Shown one piece after another: positions 34,294 through 43,378 of a stretch of 62,696 nt of DNA. A program made the position numbers and the translations under genes. Source of the stretch: Pirellulales bacterium (lineage in GTDB: Bacteria; Planctomycetota; Planctomycetia; Pirellulales; JADZDJ01); contig JADZDJ010000266.1 in the NCBI GenBank assembly GCA_020851115.1, positions 1 through 62,696 on the forward strand, in the 5' to 3' direction. The notes beneath the pieces are model-generated. The model was given only the letters and a program-made list of their open reading frames with translations, did not search any database and was not told where the DNA came from. Numbering within the stretch: position 1 is the stretch's first letter; every line of letters starts with the position of its first letter.

Positions 34294-37200
34294 ATGCGTC
34301 AGGAAATCCAACATCCTAACTCCTACCTCCCACATCCCGCTTCACACCGCCGCCGCGGCGTCCTGATTCTCGTCGTCCTCAGCATCCTGGTCCTGTTCGC
34401 CCTGATGGCCCTGACCTACGTGCTGCTGGCCAACAAACAACTCAGCCAATCCAAATCGTTCAACCGCGGCCAAGCCAACGCCGTGCCGCCGCAGCAAGAT
34501 TTGGACGCCACGATGCTGCAAGTGCTGCGCGGCTCGAATAACCCACATTCGCCGATCAGCGTTTGGGGCCTATTGGGAGATATGTATGGCGACCCCATGT
34601 CGCGAACGCTGACCAGCGGGTCGGTGACGACCACGTTTTATGGCCCGAACAGTGTACGAGGCTACGTGGTTCCAGGGGCATCCAATCCTGTATTGGTTGC
34701 CGGCGGCCAAATCACCGAAATGCTCGTGGCGCCCCGATCGATCCCCGTCGGTTCCACCACGCCGATCGAGTTCGATGAATTCAGCAAACTCGAAGGCTAT
34801 TACGAAGGCTGCGTCCTGACGATGACCAGCGGCGCGCTGCGCGGCCAGAGCACGCGCATCGTGCGGTACACGAACTATCAGGATCCAGATTCAGCGAATC
34901 CAACCGACGATCGAGTGACCATTCACGTTGTTACCTTCAAGAGTTCCAGCGGCACGATTGCTCTGGCGCCAGGCGACACATTCCTCATCAACGGTCGTCC
35001 GTTCTCCGGCACGGGTTTTGGATATAACTCGTTGAACGGTCCAAGCTCAACGCTCAATGCGATGTACGATCCCGACAGCAACACCGGGACGAATAATAGC
35101 CTGCGTCTAGCGTTGCTCTTGAATCCTGCATACCTCCATACCGGCGAAAACGATAGCGGAACCGCATCGACTTACAATCTGGGAACAAACGATTATGGCT
35201 GCCAAGGCCCAGGTTCTCCGTATCCGTTCGGCATTCCTTTCGGCGGTCTCGGCGGAGCGAATGAAGATTACGATGCCGCCGACTATCAGAATCTACACCT
35301 GTCATTCAGCGCGCCGACTGGGCAGGTGATCCTTCCATCATTTCACCGGCCAGATCTCATAAATTACTGGAGAAACCGCTCTGGCACTCCTGTTGACTGG
35401 ACCAATCAGAACGACCTAGACGGCGATGGCACTCCCGGAGACGCGGCGCGGCTCTTGCGAAGGATCTGCCTCCGCCCCACACCGGTCGATCATCCCTATT
35501 TCACGGGCAGCAATCCCAATTTGGATTTCAACAATAATCCATTGTGGCAAACCAACCTGATGGGGATCGATCCATCGGGAAACCCGCTCAGTTTCAGCCC
35601 CTGGGACATCGACAACGACGGCGACGGCATAGCCGACAGCGTCTGGCTCGATCTCGGCTTCCCCGTGCGCACCACGCTCGATGGCCGCAAGTATAAGCCG
35701 CTGTTTGCCATCCACTGCGTCGATCTCGACGGCCGGGTCAATGTCAATGCCCACGGGAATTCGATGCAGTCCGCAATGCAGCCGACCGGCAGTCAAATCG
35801 CCGCGTCGAAGCTCACTCCTTGGCCGTCGTTCGACGCCACGGGAACGATTGCGGCAGGGGCAGCATTGCCCTTCGGGCAAGGCTTCGGGCCGGCCGACAT
35901 CAACTTGCGGGCGGTGTTCACCGAAACCGAAACCGCGGCGATCCTTTCCGGTTTTGTCGCGGCCAACGGCCAGCCGTATCTGGGCCGCTACGGCGAGCAA
36001 GCCGCGGGCGCCACCTTGGCCCAATCGGGATTCTCGCTCAGCAGTGTGAGGTCGCCGCTGTCGCTACTCAAACACTTCCAGTGGCCCGAACCGACCTTTA
36101 ATCCCGCCGCGTCGCCGCCGGTCATTTTGCCGCAAAGTTCCTACGGCACGATCGCCGATTTTTGGGGCCGCGCGCAAGTGGGGCTCGATTTTCGCGGCCA
36201 ACCCATCTATTGGAAGCCGCCGCTTGTCGCCGGTGCTGGGTGGGCCGGCGAAACGGCGTTCTCCCCCTACGATCTCGATCTTTCGCGCAACGGCCCAAGG
36301 CCCGGCGGATCGTCGAGCAACACATCGGCCGACGACCCCTACACGGTTTTTGACCTCGAAGGCATCTTGCGGCAGTGGGACATCGATACGACTGCGCTTT
36401 CGTCTCGATTGACGGCGGTTGCATCGTCGCCGGGCAACATTGCCGCTTGGCGAACCAAGATTACATCCGACAGTTGGGATCTACCCTCGCCGGGCATCGC
36501 TGCGCCGCCCCATTTGCGCGACGACTTGAATAACCTCTATGGCCGGAGTTTCGCCTCGACGGTGGTGGAATTGCTGGCGTCGAAAATCCGGCCGGCGCTG
36601 CAGTCGGCAAATTCCACATGGTCGGCAACCCAGCTCGATCAGGCCACTGGCAAAGAGATTCGCAGACTGCTATCGCCAGAACTAATCGCGGGCTTGCGGA
36701 TGAACATCAATCGCCCGCTGGGTGACGGCCGCGACAGCGACGGCAATGGCGTCGTGGACGAAGCGACGCTATCCGAATTGCAGAACATCGGACAAACCGG
36801 GGCGGCGAACGTCAGCAAGTGGGTGCAAGCCTTCAACAACACCAACATCACCTTCGCGCTGAGCAACGGCGTCGATGTGAACAACGACGGTGTCGTCAAT
36901 GACGTTGACAATCTGATGGCCAGACAACTGATGGCTCGCCACCTCTATGTTCTCGCCCGTCTCTTCTTCGACGAACAATACCTCAACGTCGCCACCAACG
37001 TCCAATGGTTCGGCGAGCAAGGACTCAACCCCACCGATAAGCAAAAGCTGGCGATCCGCCGTATTGCGCAGTGGGCCGTCAACGTGGTCGACTTCATGGA
37101 TCAGGACAATATCTGCACACCGTTTGAATACGATCTAGATCCATTTACGGCGGAAAACACGACCTACCCTGGGCAAACCTGGAACGTCGATGGTGTGCTT

Positions 37201-39939
37201 GGCCAAAACACCAACGGCACGACCGACGATACGCAAGGCTATCGAGGATTGGTTTGGGGTTGCGAAGCGCCAGCGCTGATGCTGACCGAGACGCTTGCGT
37301 TTCACGACATGGCGATGAAAGACAGCAAGTTCGATTCCACTGGAAAAGACGTTGCCAACGGCGATTTGGACCCGGATCAGCGCCGGATTCCGCAGGGTTC
37401 CGCGTTTTTCGAACTTTACTGCCCAGGAGATTCATCGGCGCAGGCGATCCACGCCGGCGACTTGTATCAACTGGACACATCGAGCGGCCAATGGTCGCTG
37501 CATCTCGGACGACTCGCTCCGCCGGATAACAATGGAAAGGTGTATCCCGTTTGGAGGTTGGCCATTAGTTTGCCCCACGTATACGGAACTCAAACCACCC
37601 CCTCGCCAAAGAGCCTGCTCGATCCCGATGGCAACGGCGATGTGAGCGACGGCAAGTACGACACGCTGTCGTTCGAGACCGAGCAATACCCAGGCGATCC
37701 CAATGCAAATGCAAGCTTGCTGCCGGGAGGGAACCAAAAATTTCAAATCGAGCGAATCGTGTGGTTCACAGGTGCGCTCTCTCCGCAGACATATCCAAAT
37801 CCCGACCGCATTTATTATCGCCGCAACGGGCCAGAATTTATGCGGCCGGGGCAATACATGGTGGTTGGGCCACGACAATACACGCGCATCGGTTGGACCA
37901 CCACGGCAGCGACGAGCGGCGATTATCAGACGCCCGCCAACGAACCGTCCACGCAGAAAATTCGTCTGCTTCGCGCGCCCGCCGGAATGGTCGATATTTT
38001 CGATCACGCGTTGACGACCGCGAACTATCCGGCCGTGGGCACTACGATTCAGCCCCCGCTGGCGATGACCGTCGGCATCGGCAGCGATGCCGACAAACCG
38101 CCGGGATGGATCGATACGCAAGTTCCCAGTTTTGCGACGCGATTCCCCGAAGGCATCGGTATCAGCGTTTCCGAGCCCTTGATTTCCGCCTATTACGAGG
38201 AACCGCTGTTTGCGCGATCGTCGTTCGACAACGAATCGACGGCTGCCAAAATTTATGATTGCTACGGGCCGCTGCGCGAACAATTGGAAACGCAAAACCC
38301 TCGCAATCTGAAGTTTCTCAACGTCCCCGAAGACACAAAAGCCGGCAAGCCTCTGCAGCAGATCAAGCAAGCCACCTATCAGAAAACCGGCTCGTATTTG
38401 AACTACAAGACCGTGTTTCTGCAGCGCCTGGCCAATCCGCTGGTGAGTTACGATCCAATCACCAATCCCTATTTGACCGTCGATTGGATGCCCATCGACT
38501 TGACCGTCTTCAACGGCGACGACAGCGGCAACAGTCTCAACACCAGCACCGCTCCAAACCAATTTCGATTTGCCAGCCGGCAGCGCGGCAAGCTATCGAC
38601 CTACACTCCGTCGCCAAACATTCAAAATACTACGCAGAACAGCAACTCGCTGCTGTGGTGGCAGTATTCCGACGACCCGGAAGCGACTCAACCAGGTCCG
38701 ACCGCGGCTTTGGTATTCAAGCACGAACTCAAGTATTACGCAGCGCCAACCACGCAAAACGCCACGGCGCTCGCTGGAGCCACGCAGCATGGTCTGCATA
38801 CCTTGGGTTTCTTGAACGGCTCGTACGGATACCCGCTCAGAGCGAGCCAACTCGGCCCCGGTTTGGGAGCTTACGTGGGCGATCCGCACAAACCGTTCCC
38901 CTGGTTGCAGTGGAACAATCGGCCCTATTCGAGCATTGCCGAGTTGATGCTCGTTCCCGCCACGTCGCCGGCGCGCTTGTTGACCGAGTTCACCACCATT
39001 ACCAATGGCCAGCCCTACAACCAGTCAAACAACACGCCTCAGAATCAGCGCGCTCCGTTCAACCATCTCCTGAACTTCTTCCACTCTTCGGACGGCTCCA
39101 GCGGCGTCGGACAATCGGCGGCGGCGGCGAATGTGCTCGAATTTCTCGAAGTGCCTTCACCGTTTGTTGGAACCGAAATGTTCTTGAACCCGCAGCAGTT
39201 TGTCTGGAGCGGCGGCCCCGTTGGAACAGAACCGCCAGGCACCGAAGGGCTGCATCCGCCATTCAGCGTGGTTTCCAACTACCGAGTCCCGGGGAAGGTG
39301 AACATCAACACGATTGCGGATCCCGCCGTGTGGAGCGCGCTGCTGGGTGGAGACCAGGCCACGCATTTGGAAATTCCAGGCACGACCTTTGCAAACCTTG
39401 TCAATAGTCGGCGCGGAGATGCTCTTACAGGCTATTCGTTCAATCCAAGCCTGCCGTCGATCGTCTCGAATCCGTTCAGGTCGGCCTGCGCTGCCGATTT
39501 GAATGCGGCAGCGGTTCGCCGGCCGGTGGCCGTCACGCTGCTGCGCCCTTATCCAGACAATCCAGGCTCGGCCGAGAAGCCGTTGATGGACGCCGCCAGC
39601 ACTCAGCCCTATAACGACGTCACGCGCAATCCATCGTTCAAATACCAAGCACTCACGCGGACGATGGGCAACATTACCACCCGCTCCAATGTCTACGCCG
39701 TCTGGATCACCGTCGGCTATTTCGAGGTCTCGCCACACCAGAATCCTGCCGTGCCGGCGGGGCCGAATTCCGTTTATCCCGACGGTTACTGGCTCGGCCA
39801 GGAGTTGGGGGCCGACACCGGCGAGATTACGCGGCATCGGGCGTTTTACATCATCGACCGCACGATTCCCGTGGGCTACGAACGAGGCCAGAACCATAAT
39901 GTCCTCGACGCCGTCCTCTTGCGCCGGATGATCGAATAG
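34294..39939 (+). CDS. giant GspK-like minor pseudopilin (about 1880 residues)
   Basis: A protein of 1881 residues from the ATG at 34294 (AGGTGA seven bases before); an in-frame TTG at 34279 is the alternative. The N-terminus reads HRRRGVLILVVLSILVLFAL, the GspK-type start, followed by a helix and the stalk ANKQLSQSKSFNRG. Calcium-binding-like strings occur at about 440 (DIDNDGDGIADSVW), 810 (DGRDSDGNGVVDEA) and 860 (VDVNNDGVVNDVDN). At about 1665 GKVNINTIADPAVWSALLGG matches the helix-hairpin region of GspK. GspK is usually about 330 residues, so roughly 1500 residues are additional. GspK normally caps the pseudopilus tip. A gene like the 'cassette A' proteins of Verrucomicrobia is an alternative name; I cannot check it. 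Confidence 0.9.
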   Translation: MRQEIQHPNSYLPHPASHRRRGVLILVVLSILVLFALMALTYVLLANKQLSQSKSFNRGQANAVPPQQDLDATMLQVLRGSNNPHSPISVWGLLGDMYGDPMSRTLTSGSVTTTFYGPNSVRGYVVPGASNPVLVAGGQITEMLVAPRSIPVGSTTPIEFDEFSKLEGYYEGCVLTMTSGALRGQSTRIVRYTNYQDPDSANPTDDRVTIHVVTFKSSSGTIALAPGDTFLINGRPFSGTGFGYNSLNGPSSTLNAMYDPDSNTGTNNSLRLALLLNPAYLHTGENDSGTASTYNLGTNDYGCQGPGSPYPFGIPFGGLGGANEDYDAADYQNLHLSFSAPTGQVILPSFHRPDLINYWRNRSGTPVDWTNQNDLDGDGTPGDAARLLRRICLRPTPVDHPYFTGSNPNLDFNNNPLWQTNLMGIDPSGNPLSFSPWDIDNDGDGIADSVWLDLGFPVRTTLDGRKYKPLFAIHCVDLDGRVNVNAHGNSMQSAMQPTGSQIAASKLTPWPSFDATGTIAAGAALPFGQGFGPADINLRAVFTETETAAILSGFVAANGQPYLGRYGEQAAGATLAQSGFSLSSVRSPLSLLKHFQWPEPTFNPAASPPVILPQSSYGTIADFWGRAQVGLDFRGQPIYWKPPLVAGAGWAGETAFSPYDLDLSRNGPRPGGSSSNTSADDPYTVFDLEGILRQWDIDTTALSSRLTAVASSPGNIAAWRTKITSDSWDLPSPGIAAPPHLRDDLNNLYGRSFASTVVELLASKIRPALQSANSTWSATQLDQATGKEIRRLLSPELIAGLRMNINRPLGDGRDSDGNGVVDEATLSELQNIGQTGAANVSKWVQAFNNTNITFALSNGVDVNNDGVVNDVDNLMARQLMARHLYVLARLFFDEQYLNVATNVQWFGEQGLNPTDKQKLAIRRIAQWAVNVVDFMDQDNICTPFEYDLDPFTAENTTYPGQTWNVDGVLGQNTNGTTDDTQGYRGLVWGCEAPALMLTETLAFHDMAMKDSKFDSTGKDVANGDLDPDQRRIPQGSAFFELYCPGDSSAQAIHAGDLYQLDTSSGQWSLHLGRLAPPDNNGKVYPVWRLAISLPHVYGTQTTPSPKSLLDPDGNGDVSDGKYDTLSFETEQYPGDPNANASLLPGGNQKFQIERIVWFTGALSPQTYPNPDRIYYRRNGPEFMRPGQYMVVGPRQYTRIGWTTTAATSGDYQTPANEPSTQKIRLLRAPAGMVDIFDHALTTANYPAVGTTIQPPLAMTVGIGSDADKPPGWIDTQVPSFATRFPEGIGISVSEPLISAYYEEPLFARSSFDNESTAAKIYDCYGPLREQLETQNPRNLKFLNVPEDTKAGKPLQQIKQATYQKTGSYLNYKTVFLQRLANPLVSYDPITNPYLTVDWMPIDLTVFNGDDSGNSLNTSTAPNQFRFASRQRGKLSTYTPSPNIQNTTQNSNSLLWWQYSDDPEATQPGPTAALVFKHELKYYAAPTTQNATALAGATQHGLHTLGFLNGSYGYPLRASQLGPGLGAYVGDPHKPFPWLQWNNRPYSSIAELMLVPATSPARLLTEFTTITNGQPYNQSNNTPQNQRAPFNHLLNFFHSSDGSSGVGQSAAAANVLEFLEVPSPFVGTEMFLNPQQFVWSGGPVGTEPPGTEGLHPPFSVVSNYRVPGKVNINTIADPAVWSALLGGDQATHLEIPGTTFANLVNSRRGDALTGYSFNPSLPSIVSNPFRSACAADLNAAAVRRPVAVTLLRPYPDNPGSAEKPLMDAASTQPYNDVTRNPSFKYQALTRTMGNITTRSNVYAVWITVGYFEVSPHQNPAVPAGPNSVYPDGYWLGQELGADTGEITRHRAFYIIDRTIPVGYERGQNHNVLDAVLLRRMIE

Positions 39940-39965
39940 CTAGGATGGGAAGGGGTCGGGGTGCG

Positions 39966-40090
39966 TCGGCGTCAAGCCGGAGGAAGGCAGCGAATGAAAG
40001 AGTCGTACAAGGTAAGACCTAGCCTGAATTTCTCAGTGCGCCGTGAAAAGGTGTTGGTTTTCCGTGGGTGCAAGTCCCACCCTGCAAAGC
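39966..40090 (+). mobile_element. possible group II intron 5'-region remnant
   Basis: GTCAAGCCGGAGGAAGGCAG, then CGAATGAAAGAGTCGTACAA resembles, from memory, the segment that precedes many bacterial group II intron reverse transcriptases (short peptide starting MKESY). At 40036 GTGCGCC fits the GUGYG start of a group II intron, and GTGGGTGCAAGTCCCACC at about 40067-40084 resembles a conserved intron segment. No reverse transcriptase or domain V (GAGCCGTATG...) is nearby, so at most a fragment remains. A 38-codon frame starts at 39994. Confidence 0.3.
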
Positions 40091-40513
40091 GTCGCCCAAA
40101 CTGCCAATAGCGAAAACAGCCCCGCAACTGGCGAGGCAATGATGGTGCCAATCCATTCGAAACTACGCGGCAAACCCAACCAGCGCGTGATTCCGGCCAT
40201 CGTGGCCGCCACCGCGGTCCATGCGAACAGATCGATCAGCCGAAATTGCCCTTCATGGAGTTCTTGTGCCGTCGGCTCGGCGACCATGTCGTAAATGTTG
40301 ATGTCGAACACATTGATCCGGTGGATGCCGAACAACCGCGGAATGGCGACCACGCTCGAGATTCCGAAAATCTCGAGTAGATATACCGAAAGTTCGTGGT
40401 GCCAAGCTTCGAACGGACGACCATTGGACCAAATGATTAGTGAAACGATAACCGCTTGATAGAACGATTGGCAGCCTGTAGACCAACCGCGATTGTCCCC
40501 AGACCAACCAGAT
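40033..40513 (-). pseudogene. decayed or frameshifted small membrane-protein gene
   Basis: On the minus strand one frame is protein-like from a stop near 40514 down to the stop at 40033, but without a start codon until a GTG at 40353. It reads FYQAVIVSLIIWSNGRPFEA, HHELSVYLLEIFGISSVVA, then after the GTG a charged part and two membrane segments (RLIDLFAWTAVAATMAGI; GTIIASPVAGLFSLLAVWAT). A hydrophobic stretch in another frame just upstream (LLGLFFSTAAGARFALLTIW) would fit as the N-terminal part, so a frameshift near 40450-40510 is likely. The functional alternative is a short 106-residue protein from the GTG. The C-terminal codons overlap the possible intron remnant. Confidence 0.4.
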
Positions 40514-40957
40514 TGTCAGTAGGGCAAATCGCGCTCCCGCCGCCGTGGAGAAAAATAACCCTAAGAGGATTGTCCCTTTTCCGTAATTGTATAAACCGGA
40601 CCTTTTGTGCAAAGCCGCCCAAGTTTTGTAAATTTGTACACACTCATCGCCCTCGACTTGCCACGGGCAAGCGCCCGGTGAACGAAATGTCAAACTTTAC
40701 CGTCTAGGTAAACTTCGGTTGCAACTCGATGGCTTGCTGTAACTTGTGTGGCGGACTGACTTTGCGCTGTCGGCGCAATGAGTCGATAACTTCAAAAAAT
40801 TTTGCGCGCCCCAAGTCCATATCCTGATTCAACTTGCGGCACGACTTTTGCTTTTTCAATTTGCATCGCGTCAATTTGTCCGCCACATTGAGTTATCTGG
40901 TGCGCAGTTGCGCGCCGTACCAATAACTCGTAGTTTTTGCCCAATTTCGATCCGAAT

Positions 40958-42412
40958 ATGAAGAAGCTACTTGCCTTGTCGATTGTCACTTTTGCCTCAC
41001 TCGGCCACGAATCGTCTACGCCAGCTCAGTGCTGCACGCCGACACCTACTTGCACTACAGCCTATCGACTTTCCTATCAGACGGTTTACGACGATCAGCA
41101 AGTCACCGCGTATCGCATCGAAACGGAGACGGTCTACGAGCAGCGAAAAGTGACTGCCTTGAAGCCGGTTTACGAAACCGAAATGCGTGAGCGCCGATAT
41201 TTGGTCGCCAAGCCCGTGTATGAAACCAGCGAGCGCGAAGAGCGATACCTCGTCAACAAACCCATCTACGAAACTCAGATGCGCGACTGCAGCTACAATC
41301 GCGTTCGCAACGTGATGGAAACCAGCGAGCGCGAAGAGCGCTTCGTCGTCAACCGTCCGGTTTACGAAACGTCCGAGCGGCAGGAATATTTCACCGTTCG
41401 CAAGCCGGTCTATGAAACCGCTTATCACGACCAGTGCAGCACGGTCTGCCAGCCGGTGACGACCTACACCACTCGCTATGCCGACCGCGGCGGCTGGCAA
41501 GAATATCAAGTCTGCAAGCCGGGTCCGATTTTCAATCAGCCCGTTTGCATTCCCGGCGGCAGCGTAACCGATCCTTGCACGGGTTGCGTAACTCAGCTTC
41601 CGTCGCGGCTAGCATATCAGCAAGTGCAAGCTCCATCGACCATGGTGACCAACCGTGTCTGGCGGCCGAATATCGTCGCCGAACAAATTCCGCAGACGAC
41701 GATGGTGCAAAGACAAGTCGTCAACAAAGTGCCGGTGCAAGTCTGCCGCTACGTGGACGAGCAAATGATGCGTAAAGTGCCCGTTACCACTTGCCGTATG
41801 GTTGCCGAAGAGCACGTTCGCAAAGTGCCCGTCACCGTTTGCCGACCGGTGGTCGAACGTGTGGAAAACATGGTTCCGGTGCAAGTCTGTAAGATGGTGC
41901 AGGAAGAAGTTGTCAAGAAGATTCCTGTGACAACCTGCCGGATGGTGAACGAAGAGCGCGTAGATCAGATTCCGGTGCAGGTCTGCAAGATGGTCGCCGA
42001 AGAGCAAACCATCCAAGTTCCGCAATACGTCGAGAAGCGAGTGCCGGTCACGTACACACAGCGCGTGCCGCGCTGCGTGGTGATGCGCGTGCCGATTGAC
42101 CCTTGCACCGGGGCCGACTTAGTGGTGCCGGCGCCAGCAACGCCGACGATGCCAGCGGCACCAGTGGCTGGGGCAGTGCCCGGCGCGGAGGCCAGTCCCC
42201 AATCGACGTTCAGCCAAAAGCCCGAAGAAAAATCGGCAGAGAAACCGGCCGTGCCGCCGGGGACTGAATCGGTCAAGAAGCAAGACGAATCGCCGAGGGA
42301 CTTGAAAACACCGTTTGAGTCGGAAAATAAGAAGGATGTTGCCGAGCCGCCCGTCGGAAAACCAGAAATCAAACCAGGCGAACAAGTGCCAGGCGAAAAC
42401 GGCTCTATTTGA
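40958..42412 (+). CDS. YTV-type repeat protein, probable cell-wall or surface protein
   Basis: A 484-residue protein from the ATG at 40958 (the frame opens at 40937, TTG). It begins with a signal peptide MKKLLALSIVTFASLG... ending near the AQC at 23-25. Residues 35-165 are about seven repeats of roughly 15-18 residues of the form RYLVxKPVYETxxRE. Residues 230-375 are a second repeat set of the form KVPVTTCRMVxEExV (about nine copies, one cysteine each). The tail is proline/glutamate-rich. Tyrosine and regular single cysteines suggest cross-linking. From memory, proteins with this YTV/PVYET pattern were described as cell-wall proteins of Rhodopirellula; I cannot check this here. Confidence 0.9.
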   Translation: MKKLLALSIVTFASLGHESSTPAQCCTPTPTCTTAYRLSYQTVYDDQQVTAYRIETETVYEQRKVTALKPVYETEMRERRYLVAKPVYETSEREERYLVNKPIYETQMRDCSYNRVRNVMETSEREERFVVNRPVYETSERQEYFTVRKPVYETAYHDQCSTVCQPVTTYTTRYADRGGWQEYQVCKPGPIFNQPVCIPGGSVTDPCTGCVTQLPSRLAYQQVQAPSTMVTNRVWRPNIVAEQIPQTTMVQRQVVNKVPVQVCRYVDEQMMRKVPVTTCRMVAEEHVRKVPVTVCRPVVERVENMVPVQVCKMVQEEVVKKIPVTTCRMVNEERVDQIPVQVCKMVAEEQTIQVPQYVEKRVPVTYTQRVPRCVVMRVPIDPCTGADLVVPAPATPTMPAAPVAGAVPGAEASPQSTFSQKPEEKSAEKPAVPPGTESVKKQDESPRDLKTPFESENKKDVAEPPVGKPEIKPGEQVPGENGSI

Positions 42413-42722
42413 CGTCTCTGCCGCAGTTGAAATCTAAGCGGCAGGTAGTATGCGGCGACAGCCTCATTCATTTCTCATTTCCACTGGGGATCGACGTCGC
42501 ATCCGCGGGGCGGTACTTCCTGGGCTGGTTTTCTCTGAGGCGTCGAACTTTCACCTCCCCTGAGCCGGTTCGCCGTGGTGCAATTTGGCGTGGGTCGAAC
42601 GGCACCGATCGACGATCCTTGGCGGCAGGATTTCTCCAGTTAAGCTGCCTATTTTGCGGCGGGGCGATCGTGTTTATAATCGCCCGATCGAAAACTGTCG
42701 CTCTCTATTTTGGCCCTTCGCG
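42413..42722. other. gap upstream of the HAD hydrolase
   Basis: About 310 bases. A weak hairpin (CTGCCG at 42418-42423 with CGGCAG at 42439-42444, 15-base loop) just after the YTV-gene stop lacks a T-tract, so I do not call it a terminator. The frames running through from 42409 and 42585 have no supported start. Confidence 0.4.
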
Positions 42723-43349
42723 ATGCCTCCCGAGTTCATTTATTTCGACTTTGGCAACGTGATCTGCTTTTTCGATCACCACTTGGCCGCGCGGCAGACG
42801 GCTGCGGTGGCCGAGATTGCCGAGGACCAGGCTTGGAATGTGATCTTTGGGCAGCCGGATGGGCTTGAGTGGAAATATGAATCGGGGCAGCTCGGCGACG
42901 AACAGTTTTATGAGGCGTTTTGCCAGGCAACAGGGACGCGGCCGAATGCCGAGCAGTTTCATTGCGCCAACGCGGATATCTTTACGCTCAATACAGCGAT
43001 CATCCCGCTGATTGGCCACCTGGAGGATTCCGGGATTCCACTGGGGATACTGTCAAACACATGTAACTCGCACTGGCAATTGGTGACGGATGGCCGCTAC
43101 GCGATATTGCCAGGGGCGTTCAAAAAAATGGTGCTGAGCTATCATGTCGGGGCAATCAAACCCGATCCAAGCATGTTTAGGGCCGCCATTGAAGCGGCCG
43201 GCGTGCCCGCCGAGCGGATTTTTTACACGGACGACATCGCCGGGCACGTGGAAGCCGCACGCCGCGCCGGCATCGACGCGGTGCAGTTCACCGGCGTCGA
43301 ATCGCTAGCGCAGGAGCTATTGAAGCGCGGAGTGCGGTGCAATTTTTGA
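42723..43349 (+). CDS. HAD-superfamily phosphatase (YihX-like)
   Basis: A 208-residue protein from MPPEFIYFDFGNVICFFDH. Motif I is FDFGNV, where Asp9 is the likely nucleophile; the third position is asparagine-preceded glycine as in YihX-type phosphatases. Motif II is LSNTCNSHW, motif III the lysine in GAIKPDPSMF, and motif IV FYTDDIAGHVEAARRAGI. The helical cap (about 15-85) is of the C1 type. YihX removes phosphate from sugar phosphates such as glucose-1-phosphate; the substrate here is unknown. The in-frame stretch upstream to 42585 is unsupported. Confidence 0.9.
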   Translation: MPPEFIYFDFGNVICFFDHHLAARQTAAVAEIAEDQAWNVIFGQPDGLEWKYESGQLGDEQFYEAFCQATGTRPNAEQFHCANADIFTLNTAIIPLIGHLEDSGIPLGILSNTCNSHWQLVTDGRYAILPGAFKKMVLSYHVGAIKPDPSMFRAAIEAAGVPAERIFYTDDIAGHVEAARRAGIDAVQFTGVESLAQELLKRGVRCNF

Positions 43350-43378
43350 GCGCAGCGGCAGCTAGGCGGCAGGCATTG

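Noticed and set aside
38259..39407. Plus-strand frame of 382 codons inside the giant pseudopilin gene
   Set aside because: Out-of-frame with the well-supported GspK-like gene and arginine/serine-rich; no ribosome binding site.
42418..42444. Terminator after the YTV-type gene
   Set aside because: The stem is only six pairs with a 15-base loop and no T-tract.
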